Of a stretch of DNA of 41,036 bases, positions 1-8,630 are shown one piece after another. The stretch spans positions 1 through 41,036 of the forward strand of contig JAILHH010000004.1 in NCBI GenBank assembly GCA_024695935.1, given 5' to 3'. The position numbers and the translations under genes are program-made. Every line of letters starts with the position of its first letter. Positions within the stretch are counted from its first letter, which is position 1. The notes under the pieces were generated by a model. It worked only from the letters and a program-made list of their open reading frames with translations, had not been told where the DNA came from and ran no database searches. This DNA is from Acetatifactor sp. GTDB taxonomy: Bacteria > Bacillota > Clostridia > Lachnospirales > Lachnospiraceae.

Positions 1-39
1 CTTCGCATTCCTATAAAGTAAAAAGCGCTCCGCTATGGA

Positions 40-130
40 TGCGCACTCTGCGCACATCGCACTTCGTGCGAGAGTATCATGTTGACTGTCGTCAACCGCG
101 CTCGGCGCGAGCATGTCGCAAGCGACATGC
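40..130. repeat. Row of five short perfect hairpins
   Basis: Five inverted repeats follow one another with little space between: TGCGCA at 40-54, TCGCAC/GTGCGA at 57-71, GTTGAC/GTCAAC at 81-96, CGCGC/GCGCG at 97-109, and GCATGTC/GACATGC at 111-130. The last is followed by a T-rich stretch and could terminate a gene lying left of the window. The block is GC-rich compared with its AT-rich surroundings. Its function is unknown. It may be the end of a larger structured repeat cut by the window edge. Confidence 0.6.
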
Positions 131-174
131 TTTCTTGTATTTCCCCACTTTACAAAAAGTTCATAAATATTTAA

Positions 175-202
175 TTGCATTCAATTTAATTTTGAGTATA
201 AT
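175..202 (+). promoter_or_regulatory. Promoter of the MarR-ABC operon
   Basis: TTGCAT (175-180) and a perfect TATAAT (197-202) are separated by 16 bp. The MarR operators begin one base after the -10 box, so transcription would start inside them. Confidence 0.7.
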
Positions 203-256
203 GTTAGATGTCTAACAAGTTAGTTAGGTATCTAACAAGTTGGTTGGGTATCTTTC
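203..256 (+). promoter_or_regulatory. Triple operator, probably for the adjacent MarR protein
   Basis: GTTAGATGTCTAAC (203-216) is a perfect palindrome. GTTAGGTATCTAAC (223-236) is nearly perfect, and a decayed third copy lies at 243-256. Centres are 20 bp apart, about two helical turns, so bound dimers would sit on one face of the DNA. The sites cover the expected transcription start, which suggests autorepression. Which protein binds is inferred from position. Confidence 0.65.
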
Positions 257-288
257 TTTTTTCGCATGAATCTAAAAAGGAGGGTGCG

Positions 289-765
289 ATGGAACACAGA
301 AATGACAGTTCATATATGGGTTTTCAGCTTAAGAGCGTGAATAACGTGATAAGGCGTGCCATAGAATATCGGTTTGACAGAGAGAACATGCGTGACATCT
401 GCGGACTGCAGGGACCCTGCATCGGTTACATAATCGACAACAGTAAAAGCAGTGATGTATTTCAAAAGGATGTGGAAAAGGCGTTCAATATCCGCCGCTC
501 ATCCGCAACCGTAATGCTTCAGGGTCTTGAGAACAAGGGCTATATCAAGCGTGTCCCCGTGGAATATGATGCCAGACTTAAGAAAATCGTGGCCACGGAC
601 AAAGCATACGAAAGCCACGAAAAGGTGGTGGCCCTGATCGATTCTTTTCACAAAGATATGGAAAAGGGTATCACTCCGGCGGAGAAAGCGGAATTTACGC
701 GGATCCTGTCCAAGATAACTCATAACCTGGAAGACATCGAAAAAGAAAACAAGTCTTTCAGATAA
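289..765 (+). CDS. MarR-family transcriptional regulator
   Basis: A 158-residue winged-helix repressor. The core reads as MarR: a recognition-helix region rich in RRSSATVMLQ, then the wing and the DARLKKIV strand typical of MarR proteins that sit beside multidrug ABC exporters in Firmicutes. The open frame extends upstream to 208, but the ATG at 289 has a strong AGGAGGG eight bases before it, and the upstream part overlaps the operators, so 289 is preferred. The two ABC genes follow after 44 bp and are probably co-transcribed. It probably represses its own operon until a ligand, perhaps an exported drug, binds. The ligand is unknown. Confidence 0.88.
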   Translation: MEHRNDSSYMGFQLKSVNNVIRRAIEYRFDRENMRDICGLQGPCIGYIIDNSKSSDVFQKDVEKAFNIRRSSATVMLQGLENKGYIKRVPVEYDARLKKIVATDKAYESHEKVVALIDSFHKDMEKGITPAEKAEFTRILSKITHNLEDIEKENKSFR

Positions 766-809
766 ATTTTTAAAGTCAAGATCATCAAGACAGAAAGGAA
801 CAAAAAGAC

Positions 810-2561
810 ATGATAAAGACATTGTCTAAATACATTGGGGAATTTAAAGCCGATTCCATAAAGACACCTTTGTTTATGGTGATGGAGGTTATCGTGGAGA
901 TGCTGATACCTCTTGCAATGGCTTCCATCATCGATGACGGCGTCGGAGCCGGAGACATGAGACACATCCTGTTGATGGGAGGCGTGATGTTAGTGCTTGC
1001 CCTGGTCGGTTTGTATGCCGGCATTATGGGTGGAAAATACGGAGCAAGAGCATCCGCAGGATTTGCCAGAAACTTAAGGGATGGAATGTATACGAACATT
1101 CAGACCTTCTCATTTTCAAACATTGACAAATTTTCCACCGCGGGACTGGTTACCAGACTTACGACGGATGTGACCAATATCCAGAATGCATATCAGATGC
1201 TTTTACGCCTCTGCGCAAGAAGCCCCATCAGCCTTATCGTAGCAATGGTGATGGCATTTTTGATAAATGCAAAAGTAGCAAGCATCTACCTTGTTGCCAT
1301 TGCATTTTTGACCGTGGTCATCTTTTTGATGATGGGAAAGACCAGAAAATATTTTGATGCGGTATTTAAAAAATATGATGATTTAAATGCTTCTGTTCAG
1401 GAAAATGTTACTGCACAGAGAGTTGTAAAGGCATTTGTGCGTGAGGATTACGAGATCGACAAATTCCACAAGGCCAGCAACAATATTTACTCAATGTTTT
1501 TGAAGGCTGAGGGAATGATCGCAAATGTGTCCCCCATCATGAACTTTACGATCTACGCATGCATCCTGACCATCAGCTGGGTGGGAGCAAAACTCATTGT
1601 GGGCGGTGAACTTACAACAGGTGAGCTCATGAGTCTTCTCACATATTGCATGACCATCCTCATGAACCTTATGATGCTTGCAATGATCTTTGTGATGATG
1701 ACCATGTCTGTTGCCAGTGCAAAGCGTATCGTTGAAGTCCTGGATGAAAAACCTGACATCACAAATCCCGAAACCCCTGTATTTACAGTGGAAAACGGCA
1801 GTATTGACTTTGAACATGTGACATTCAGATATGATTCAAACAGTGAAAAGCCTGTATTGTCAGACATTAATTTAAATATCAGATCCGGTGAGACTATAGG
1901 TATCTTGGGAGCGACAGGTTCATCAAAGACCAGTCTTGTAAACCTCATCAGCCGACTTTATGATGCATCCGAAGGAAGTGTCAGCGTCGGCGGAAGAAAT
2001 GTAAAGGATTACGATCTGGAGGCTTTGAGAGATCAGGTTTCCGTGGTGCTTCAGAAAAACGTCCTCTTCTCCGGAACAATCCTTGACAATCTCCGCTGGG
2101 GAGACGAAAATGCGACCCTTGAAGACTGTAAGAGAGCATGTGAACTTGCATGCGCCGATGAGTTTATAGAGAAGATGCCTCAAAAATATGAGACTCATAT
2201 CGAGCAGGGCGGAAACAATGTATCCGGCGGACAGAAGCAGAGATTATGTATTGCCAGGGCCCTTCTTAAAAAACCCAAGGTGCTGATACTTGATGATTCC
2301 ACAAGTGCTGTTGATACAGCAACGGATGCAAAGATCAGAAAGGCTTTTGCCACAGAGATCCCCGACACCACAAAGATCATTATCGCTCAGAGGATCTCAT
2401 CCATAAAGGATGCCGACAGGATAATCGTAATAGACAACGGTGCGATAGATGCCGTTGGTACCCATGATGAGCTTCTTTCAAACAATGCGATCTACAAGGA
2501 TATCTATGAGGCTCAGACAGGCGGAAACAGAGACTTTGATGAAAACGGAGGTGAACAGTAA
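810..2561 (+). CDS. ABC exporter half-transporter, degenerate-site subunit
   Basis: A 583-residue fusion of a six-helix membrane domain (about 1-310) and a nucleotide-binding domain (about 330-575). Walker A is GATGSSKTS and the signature is the canonical VSGGQ. The Walker B region reads LILDDSTSAVD, with Asp where the catalytic Glu is expected, and the switch residue is Gln (IIIAQRIS) rather than His. This is the pattern of the non-hydrolysing partner in heterodimeric exporters such as LmrC or TM287. Its TAA stop shares one base with the ATG of the second subunit, so the two are translationally coupled. Expected role: export of lipids or drugs across the cytoplasmic membrane. Substrate unknown. 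Confidence 0.92.
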   Translation: MIKTLSKYIGEFKADSIKTPLFMVMEVIVEMLIPLAMASIIDDGVGAGDMRHILLMGGVMLVLALVGLYAGIMGGKYGARASAGFARNLRDGMYTNIQTFSFSNIDKFSTAGLVTRLTTDVTNIQNAYQMLLRLCARSPISLIVAMVMAFLINAKVASIYLVAIAFLTVVIFLMMGKTRKYFDAVFKKYDDLNASVQENVTAQRVVKAFVREDYEIDKFHKASNNIYSMFLKAEGMIANVSPIMNFTIYACILTISWVGAKLIVGGELTTGELMSLLTYCMTILMNLMMLAMIFVMMTMSVASAKRIVEVLDEKPDITNPETPVFTVENGSIDFEHVTFRYDSNSEKPVLSDINLNIRSGETIGILGATGSSKTSLVNLISRLYDASEGSVSVGGRNVKDYDLEALRDQVSVVLQKNVLFSGTILDNLRWGDENATLEDCKRACELACADEFIEKMPQKYETHIEQGGNNVSGGQKQRLCIARALLKKPKVLILDDSTSAVDTATDAKIRKAFATEIPDTTKIIIAQRISSIKDADRIIVIDNGAIDAVGTHDELLSNNAIYKDIYEAQTGGNRDFDENGGEQ

Positions 2562-4471
2562 TGCCGGGACCGGGAAGTAGAAGACAATTTGGCGGACAGA
2601 AGGTTGAGAACCCCGGAAAGGTTTTCATGCAGATAATCAGATATGTCATGAAAAATTATGCTTTTCGTTTTATACTTGTGTTCGTTTGTATTATGATCAG
2701 CACTTTTGCAATGGTCAGAGGAACCATGTTCCAGAGGACTTTGATAGATGAATATATAGCCCCCATGGTAAAGGCGGTGGCAGCGGGAAACAGCCCCGAT
2801 TTTTCGGGACTCCTCGCAGAGATCGGAAGAGTGGCACTTATGTACGGAGTGGCTGTTTTGGCTGTGTTTGTCCAGAATAAGACCATGATCTACATTTCCC
2901 AGGGAACGCTCAGAAACCTTCGAAATGACATGTTCGAGCATATGGAAAAGCTGCCCATCAAATATTTTGATACACACTCACACGGAGATATCATGTCGAT
3001 CTACACCAATGATATCGATACTCTGCGACAGATGATCAGCCAGAGTATCCCACAGGTGTTCTCCAGCGTGATCACAATTGTGGCAGTGCTTACCAGCATG
3101 TTTATATTAAGTGTGCCCCTTACCCTGGTGACTTTGCTCATGGTAGGGTTGATGATGTTCTTTTCCACAAAGATTTTGTCAAAATCCGGAAAATATTTCA
3201 TTGAACAGCAAAAGGATCTGGGCAAGGTAAACGGATATATCGAGGAGATGATGAGCGGTCAGAAGGTTGTAAAAGTATTCTGCCATGAGGATAAATCTCT
3301 TGAGGAATTCAGAGAACTGAACAACAAACTTTTTGACAGTGCCTATAATGCAAACAAATTTGCGAATATCATGGCTCCCGTAAATGCGCAGCTTGGAAAT
3401 TTAAGCTATGTGGTATGTGCCATTGTGGGTGGAATACTTGCTCTCACAGGCTTTGGCGGATTTACCGTAGGTGCTCTTGCATCATTCCTCACATACAACA
3501 GAAGCTTCAACATGCCTATCAGCCAGGTGAGCCAGCAGTTTAACAGTATCGTCATGGCACTTGCCGGCGGAAAGAGAGTCTTTGACCTTATTGCACAGGA
3601 GCCCGAGGCAGATGACGGATATGTGGCACTTGTAAATGCAAAGGAAGTTGACGGCGAGATAGTTGAGACCACGGAGCACACCGGAATGTGGGCATGGAAA
3701 CATGTTCATCAGGCAGATAAGTCTGTTACCTATGTGCCCCTAAAAGGCGAGATCGTAATGGACGGTGTGGACTTTGGATACAGCGATGAAAAGATGGTCC
3801 TCCATGATATCAAGCTCTTTGCAAAGCCCGGCCAAAAGATTGCTTTCGTAGGCTCGACAGGAGCAGGAAAGACCACCATCACTAATCTTATCAACCGTTT
3901 CTATGATATTCAGGACGGAAAGATCAGATTTGACGGAATCAATGTAAACAAGATAAAGAAGGGAGACCTTAGAAGAAGCCTTGGAATGGTGCTTCAGGAT
4001 ACCCATCTGTTCACTGCAACAGTCAGAGAAAACATCAGATTCGGTAAGCTTGATGCAACGGATGAAGAGGTTGAGGCAGCAGCAAAACTTGCGGGAGCGG
4101 ACAACTTTATAAGACAGCTTCCCGATGGATATGACACAGTACTCACAGGTGACGGAGCAAACTTAAGTCAGGGTCAGAGACAGCTTTTGTCCATCGCCAG
4201 GGCTGCGGTTGCTGATCCCCCGGCACTTATCCTGGATGAGGCTACCAGCTCCATTGATACCAGAACAGAAAGACTGGTGCAGGAGGGTATGGATTCCCTC
4301 ATGAAGGGCAGGACCACATTTGTCATCGCCCACAGATTATCCACTGTTCAAAACTCTGACTGTATCATGGTTTTGGAACAGGGAAAGATCATCGAGCGAG
4401 GTACCCACGAGGAACTTCTCTCGCAGAAGGGCAAGTATTATCAGCTCTACTCAGGAAGTTCACCCGCCTAG
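2561..4471 (+). CDS. ABC exporter half-transporter, catalytic subunit
   Basis: A 636-residue partner of the preceding gene. The membrane domain spans about 25-325 and the nucleotide-binding domain about 395-630. Walker A (GSTGAGKTT), Walker B with catalytic Glu (LILDEATSS) and switch His (VIAHRLS) are intact, while the signature is LSQGQ instead of LSGGQ. Together with the first subunit this gives one competent and one degenerate ATP site. A segment of about 40 residues (EHTGMWAWKHVHQ and flanks) separates the two domains, longer than in short exporters. The start is fixed by the TAATG overlap with the upstream gene. Confidence 0.93.
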   Translation: MPGPGSRRQFGGQKVENPGKVFMQIIRYVMKNYAFRFILVFVCIMISTFAMVRGTMFQRTLIDEYIAPMVKAVAAGNSPDFSGLLAEIGRVALMYGVAVLAVFVQNKTMIYISQGTLRNLRNDMFEHMEKLPIKYFDTHSHGDIMSIYTNDIDTLRQMISQSIPQVFSSVITIVAVLTSMFILSVPLTLVTLLMVGLMMFFSTKILSKSGKYFIEQQKDLGKVNGYIEEMMSGQKVVKVFCHEDKSLEEFRELNNKLFDSAYNANKFANIMAPVNAQLGNLSYVVCAIVGGILALTGFGGFTVGALASFLTYNRSFNMPISQVSQQFNSIVMALAGGKRVFDLIAQEPEADDGYVALVNAKEVDGEIVETTEHTGMWAWKHVHQADKSVTYVPLKGEIVMDGVDFGYSDEKMVLHDIKLFAKPGQKIAFVGSTGAGKTTITNLINRFYDIQDGKIRFDGINVNKIKKGDLRRSLGMVLQDTHLFTATVRENIRFGKLDATDEEVEAAAKLAGADNFIRQLPDGYDTVLTGDGANLSQGQRQLLSIARAAVADPPALILDEATSSIDTRTERLVQEGMDSLMKGRTTFVIAHRLSTVQNSDCIMVLEQGKIIERGTHEELLSQKGKYYQLYSGSSPA

Positions 4472-4493
4472 ACAAATAAATAACTTTTCTTCT

Positions 4494-4521
4494 TTGCAGT
4501 AAAGCCAAAAAGTGATAGAAT
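4494..4521 (+). promoter_or_regulatory. Probable trpS promoter
   Basis: TTGCAG (4494-4499), 16 bp, TAGAAT (4516-4521). It lies in the short gap after the ABC operon, leaving a leader of about 35 bases. That is too short for a T-box, so trpS here does not appear to be T-box controlled. Confidence 0.5.
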
Positions 4522-4559
4522 ATATTAGGTTTAGTATTTTATTGCATTGGAGAAGAGTT

Positions 4560-5672
4560 ATGGCAAACGAAAAAATCATTCTTACCGGAGACAGACCTAC
4601 CGGTAGACTTCATATCGGACATTATGTCGGTTCCTTGAGACGTCGTGTGGAATTGCAGAATTCCGGCGAATTTGACAGGATTTTCATCATGATTGCTGAT
4701 GCCCAGGCGCTTACAGACAATTTTGACAATCCCGAGAAAGTTCGCCAGAACATTATAGAGGTGGCTCTTGATTATATTTCAGCAGGTATCGATCCCGCAA
4801 AGAGCAACATCCTCATTCAGTCGCAGATCCCCGAGCTTACGGAACTGACATTTTTTTACTCAAATTTAGTTACGGTTTCCAGACTTCAGAGAAACCCTAC
4901 CGTAAAAAACGAGATCCAGATGCGTAATTTTGAGACCAGCATCCCCGTTGGTTTCTTTACATATCCCATCAGCCAGGCAGCAGATATCACCGCTTTCAAA
5001 GCGACAACCGTTCCCGTAGGCGTGGATCAGCTTCCCATGATCGAGCAGACAAAGGAGATCGTGCAGCGTTTTAACTATATTTACAGCCCTGAAAAGCCTG
5101 TGCTTGTGGACTGCGAGGCACTTATTCCCGAGAATGAGAGCTGTCAGAGACTTCCCGGCATCGACGGTCAGGCAAAGATGAGCAAGTCTCTCGGAAACTG
5201 TATTTATCTCTCGGATTCTGCCGATGAGGTAAAAGACAAGATCATGAAAAAAATGTACACAGATCCTCTTCATATCCAGGTTTCGGATCCCGGACACCTG
5301 GAGGGAAATGTGGTATTTACATATCTGGATGCCTTTTGCAAGGATGAGCATTTTGAGAGATATCTTCCCGAATACGCAAACCTTGACGAACTCAAAGGCC
5401 ATTATACAAGAGGTGGTCTTGGAGACGTAAAGGTAAAGAAGTTCTTGAACAATATCATGCAGGAGACCCTGGATCCCATCAGAGCCCGCAGACATGAGCT
5501 TGAAAAGGATATTCCCGGAATCTATGATATTTTAAAGAAGGGAACAGACGCAGCCAGAGAAGTGGCAGCAAATACACTTTCGGAAGTAAAGGCTGCAATG
5601 CGCATCAATTATTTTGACGATGCGGAGCTTATCCGTGCCCAGAGTGAAAAATACGAAGGGCATCAGGATTGA
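4560..5672 (+). CDS. trpS: Tryptophan-tRNA ligase
   Basis: A 370-residue class I aminoacyl-tRNA synthetase that charges tRNA-Trp with tryptophan using ATP in the cytoplasm. The HIGH motif appears as [11 protein letters not shown] near residue 20 and the KMSKS loop as AKMSKSLGN near residue 205. The segment [19 protein letters not shown] is typical of TrpRS. The length is that of the longer bacterial TrpRS type. The frame is open from a GTG at 4512, but ATG 4560 has GGAGAAG five bases upstream and begins directly at the conserved N-terminus ([14 protein letters not shown]). It sits alone between the ABC exporter and a PilZ gene. Confidence 0.95.
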   Translation: MANEKIILTGDRPTGRLHIGHYVGSLRRRVELQNSGEFDRIFIMIADAQALTDNFDNPEKVRQNIIEVALDYISAGIDPAKSNILIQSQIPELTELTFFYSNLVTVSRLQRNPTVKNEIQMRNFETSIPVGFFTYPISQAADITAFKATTVPVGVDQLPMIEQTKEIVQRFNYIYSPEKPVLVDCEALIPENESCQRLPGIDGQAKMSKSLGNCIYLSDSADEVKDKIMKKMYTDPLHIQVSDPGHLEGNVVFTYLDAFCKDEHFERYLPEYANLDELKGHYTRGGLGDVKVKKFLNNIMQETLDPIRARRHELEKDIPGIYDILKKGTDAAREVAANTLSEVKAAMRINYFDDAELIRAQSEKYEGHQD

Positions 5673-5714
5673 TATCTGATCTGTTTTTGAATTTGTTTGA
5701 CTTTGGAGAAGGGT

Positions 5715-6386
5715 ATGCAGATAGTGGAGTTGGAGACAGGCACCAAATTGACTTTTTTGGTGACTGCTAAGGGGAAACAAATAAGTTTTGAGTCTTCGGT
5801 TGTGGATGTGAACCCAAACAGACATTATATATTGGCTGAGGCAGTGATGAGCGGTGACAGGATCGTGTCTTTCAAAGGAGAAGGGATTACGGCGAGCATG
5901 CTGGCAATCTTTCCCGGGGACAAGCCCATGATGTTCATCGAGCCCGAGATAATCACCATGCGCCGAAATGACAATACTCTTTGCTACAAAATCTCCTCAC
6001 CTGCCCATGGTAAACCTTTTAACAGAAGAGGCGCATACAGATGTGTCATCGGAGTTGATTCCACTATCCAGTATGAATTAAGCGGACAACCATCCGAAGT
6101 CTTCATAAAAGATGTCAGTGTCACGGGATTTGCAATTGTATGCAGCTCTACGGTTAACATTGCAGTAGGGCAGCTTATACATGTGGTATTAACGGATTCC
6201 ATTGAAGAACCAAACGGTGGAACAGAGCAGTTTTCCTTCAACATGTATGGAATCGTGGTGAGAAATCAGCTCTTAGATAATGGCAAGATCGTCTACGGAT
6301 GCAGGTTTAATGACAAGATAAGAGGTCTTGATTCATATCTGGCAAAGAAAGACAGGATCGCCATCGCAAAGAATAAGGGCGAATAA
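5715..6386 (+). CDS. PilZ-domain c-di-GMP effector, YcgR-like
   Basis: About 223 residues. The N-terminal half is a beta-rich YcgR-type domain. The C-terminal half is a PilZ domain with both c-di-GMP signatures: RRGAYR (the RRxxxR loop, near residue 108) and DVSVTG (DxSxxG, near residue 138). No membrane segment is seen. Such proteins couple cyclic-di-GMP levels to flagellar braking, exopolysaccharide or adhesion. No flagellar gene lies nearby, so the target is unknown. ATG 5715 is chosen over a TTG at 5697 because GGAGAAGGG ends one base before it. The small gene at 6430 follows closely on the same strand. Confidence 0.85.
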   Translation: MQIVELETGTKLTFLVTAKGKQISFESSVVDVNPNRHYILAEAVMSGDRIVSFKGEGITASMLAIFPGDKPMMFIEPEIITMRRNDNTLCYKISSPAHGKPFNRRGAYRCVIGVDSTIQYELSGQPSEVFIKDVSVTGFAIVCSSTVNIAVGQLIHVVLTDSIEEPNGGTEQFSFNMYGIVVRNQLLDNGKIVYGCRFNDKIRGLDSYLAKKDRIAIAKNKGE

Positions 6387-6429
6387 GAACTTATTCCATC
6401 ATGAAGTTACTAAAAGGCATATCATAAAG

Positions 6430-6669
6430 ATGAGAAAGATAGAATTTAAGATGGAACGGCCGGGCCTTTGCAAAGAGGGTGATGAGATAACCGTGACTGA
6501 GGGACTTCTCCCCAGCAACTATTATTATACCATTGATCCTTCCCTGGCAATGTCACCGAACATTCCATTCAACAAGAGACTTAAAAGTAAATCCGGAAAA
6601 GTCGTAAGCGTGGTCCAGAACCCCAGAGGATTTTATGTGACCGTGGAGTTTGACGAACCGGAGGTATAA
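6430..6669 (+). CDS. Small conserved-looking protein of unknown function
   Basis: A 79-residue protein, basic at the N-terminus (MRKIEFKMERPG) and acidic at the C-terminus. A GLLPSNYYYTIDPS segment and a KSGKVVSVVQNPRGFYVTVEF segment suggest a small beta-barrel fold. The frame continues upstream into the PilZ gene, and the ribosome site before 6430 is weak (AAAGG about 13 bases upstream), so the exact start is uncertain. It follows the PilZ gene by 43 bp and precedes a strong terminator, so it is the last gene of that transcript. No domain was recognised. Confidence 0.6.
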   Translation: MRKIEFKMERPGLCKEGDEITVTEGLLPSNYYYTIDPSLAMSPNIPFNKRLKSKSGKVVSVVQNPRGFYVTVEFDEPEV

Positions 6670-6688
6670 ATTAATAAATTAAAAAGAC

Positions 6689-6718
6689 TAAGTCAGCCCG
6701 TAAAGGCTGACTTTTTGA
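6689..6718. terminator. Bidirectional terminator between convergent genes
   Basis: The stem AGTCAGCC/GGCTGACT (6691-6712) has TTTTT on the plus side and AAAAA on the minus side. It can therefore end both the PilZ transcript and the convergent DUF5721 gene. Confidence 0.85.
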
Positions 6719-6726
6719 ATGGATAA

Positions 6727-7209
6727 CTACATTTCTTCATAGTGTATCCCCTGCTCGAACAAAAAGACTCTGACGTATTCGTCCCAGATCCTGTCTGCGG
6801 TCTTGTCCATGACAAAGGTGTTATAGGAAGTTCCGGTGGTGACGGAGGCAAAAGTGCCGTCGAATTTGACGCATAAGACCAGATCCTTTATGAAACCAAA
6901 GTCCACATCTTTGTCGGCAAAAAGTTCTTCGCATTTTTCGGGTTTGTAGGTCAGCACAAATTTAAATGAGAGAGGTGTGCGTTTACCCTTTATCAAGTCG
7001 AAAAACAAGCCTTTGACCTGGTCGAAAGCCCTGAAATCATAGGGATACGGTTCTTCTGCAGAAAAGAATTCCCGATTTATATGTCCGTCCATGGAAAATG
7101 TGTTCAAGGTTTCTATGGTCGCTTCCTCCAATAAAAAATCGTCAAACAGATCTGAAGTCAGCATACCTGCCATAAAGCCTTTTAAGGATGTGATCTGAAA
7201 AGAAATCAT
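6727..7209 (-). CDS. DUF5721 family protein
   Basis: A 160-residue protein beginning MISFQITSLKGFMAGM, with the FDDFLLEEATIETLNTFSMD segment that I associate with DUF5721, a family found in Lachnospiraceae-type genomes. No catalytic motif, signal peptide or membrane segment is visible. On the minus strand GGGGAGGAT lies six bases before the ATG, supporting the start. It is transcribed towards the PilZ operon and shares the terminator at 6689-6718. It is divergent from degV. Function unknown. Confidence 0.75.
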   Translation of the reverse strand: MISFQITSLKGFMAGMLTSDLFDDFLLEEATIETLNTFSMDGHINREFFSAEEPYPYDFRAFDQVKGLFFDLIKGKRTPLSFKFVLTYKPEKCEELFADKDVDFGFIKDLVLCVKFDGTFASVTTGTSYNTFVMDKTADRIWDEYVRVFLFEQGIHYEEM

Positions 7210-7271
7210 TGGTTATCCTCCCCGGTTATTCGCCTTTTATAATAAATTATTTATAAACTAAAAACAAGGTA

Positions 7272-7320
7272 TTTACAGCGAAAAAGGTAGATGCTAATAT
7301 AATGTAGTACGCAAAACTAC
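7272..7320 (+). promoter_or_regulatory. Candidate degV promoter with downstream inverted repeat
   Basis: A perfect TATAAT (7298-7303) has only a poor upstream -35 (TTTACA, 7272-7277, 20-bp spacing). GTAGT/ACTAC (7304-7320) forms an inverted repeat directly after the -10 and could be an operator. The leader to degV is about 90 bases. Confidence 0.4.
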
Positions 7321-7407
7321 GTGATGTGGTTTGACGTATACACATGTGCTTTTTAAGGTTTTTTGTGTTGCATATATTTGTGAGATTTATGAAACGGAGT
7401 AATGGTT

Positions 7408-8244
7408 ATGAGTTATAAGATTGTTGTGGACAGCTGCTGTGAGATTCCCGACGAACTTAAAAATGATGAGAGAATTGAGATAGTGCCATTGACTTTATCA
7501 ATCGGAGACTATGAAGTAATAGATGATGCGGATTTTGATCAAAAGGATTTCCTGCACAGGGTAGCAACCAGTGATGAACCCGCAAGAAGTGCCTGCCCTT
7601 CACCCGAAGCTTATATGAAGGCTTACGAGACGGATGCAGACAGGGTATATGTGGTAACATTGTCATCCCATTTATCCGGAAGCTATAATTCGGCTATGGT
7701 GGGAGAGGATATGTACAAGGAAGCCCATGGGGACAAGGACATCTACGTGGTGGATTCCGAAACCGCAAGCGGCGGAGAGACCCAGATCGCACTCAAACTT
7801 ATGGAGTATGAGGAGAAAGGTTTAAGCTTCAAGGAAGTGGTGGCAAAGATCCAGGAATTCAGGGATAAGCTTCACACATATTTCGTGTTAAACACCCTGG
7901 ATTCATTTATTAAAAACGGGCGGATCGGCCATGTAAAAGGTCTTGTGGCTTCAACACTTAACATCAAACCCCTTCTCATCGGTGTGAAGGGTATGATAGA
8001 GCAGAGAGCCCAGGGAATAGGTATGAAAAAAGCTCTTGCCAAGATGTGTGAGATAATCATCAGTGAGGTAAAGGACTGCGAGGAGAGAACCCTTGTAATC
8101 ACTCATTGCAACTGTCTTGAGAGAGCTGAAAAGGTCAGGGATATGATCCTTGAAAAGTCCAAGTATGCAAAATGCATCATTATGGATATGAGAGGTGTCA
8201 GTACACTCTATGCATGTGACGGTGGAGTTATTGTTACAATGTAA
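7408..8244 (+). CDS. DegV family fatty-acid-binding protein
   Basis: A 278-residue protein of the DegV/FakB fold. Family marks are an N-terminal YKIVVDSCCEIP strand, the SACPSPEAYMKAY segment, VVTLSSHLSGSYNSA lining the lipid site, VDSETASGGE, and a C-terminal basic region. FakB-type DegV proteins bind a fatty acid and present it to the kinase FakA for phosphorylation and entry into phospholipid synthesis. No fakA is in the window. Two ATGs lie at 7402 and 7408. The second is preferred because ACGGAG is eight bases before it but only two from the first. Confidence 0.9.
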   Translation: MSYKIVVDSCCEIPDELKNDERIEIVPLTLSIGDYEVIDDADFDQKDFLHRVATSDEPARSACPSPEAYMKAYETDADRVYVVTLSSHLSGSYNSAMVGEDMYKEAHGDKDIYVVDSETASGGETQIALKLMEYEEKGLSFKEVVAKIQEFRDKLHTYFVLNTLDSFIKNGRIGHVKGLVASTLNIKPLLIGVKGMIEQRAQGIGMKKALAKMCEIIISEVKDCEERTLVITHCNCLERAEKVRDMILEKSKYAKCIIMDMRGVSTLYACDGGVIVTM

Positions 8245-8294
8245 GGTTTTAAGGGGTTAAGCTCATAAAAAAATCGAAATAGTGAACAAAAATA

Positions 8295-8346
8295 AAGGCT
8301 TAGTGAACAAAAACTTCCGTTTTGTCCCTAAGCCTTGCTTGTTTTT
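8295..8346 (+). terminator. Long hairpin after degV
   Basis: AAGGCTTAG (8295-8303) pairs with CTAAGCCTT (8328-8336), and a GTTTTT run follows at 8341. The motif TAGTGAACAAAAA occurs twice, before and inside the stem (8280 and 8301). Confidence 0.6.
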
Positions 8347-8410
8347 GGGGCTTAAAGTATCATAAATTTGAAAGTAGATTTCATAACCCCTTTTTCACTT
8401 TCATGTAGTT

Positions 8411-8442
8411 AGCTGCAGGACCCCGCCTGCGGCTTTCTTTTT
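8411..8442 (+). terminator. Second terminator after degV
   Basis: AGCTGCAGG/CCTGCGGCT (8411-8433) forms a nine-pair stem with one G-U, a six-base loop and a T-rich tail. The structured repeat begins nine bases further on. Confidence 0.7.
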
Positions 8443-8450
8443 GTTATAGC

Positions 8451-8630
8451 AACGAGCCAAGTGGCTGCTGTGCTTGCACGGGCAGACATTTGGCGACTGC
8501 TAATCATCGCTGAAAAAAGCGAAGCGTTTTCAGCGATGTAAACGAGCCAAGTGGCTGCTGTGCTTGCACGGGCAGACATTTGGCGACTGCTAATCATCGC
8601 TGAAAAAAGCGAAGCGTTTTCAGCGATGTT
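8451..8630. repeat. Tandem duplicate of a 90-bp structured element
   Basis: Bases 8451-8539 and 8541-8629 are identical. Each unit has AACGA, then a long hairpin (GCCAA...TTGGC outer, GTGC/GCAC tip), then GACTG, then a second hairpin (CATCGCTGAAAA/TTTTCAGCGATG). The same layout with different sequence occurs at 13901-13985. The second copy ends on the stop codon of the minus-strand DUF1294 gene. The perfect identity points to a recent duplication. It may be a mobile structured repeat or a small RNA. Confidence 0.8.

Noticed and set aside
4472-4559. T-box leader for trpS
   Set aside because: Only 88 bases separate the genes, with no specifier loop or antiterminator.
4866-5495. 209-residue minus-strand frame inside trpS
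   Set aside because: It is fully antisense to an intact, strongly conserved gene.
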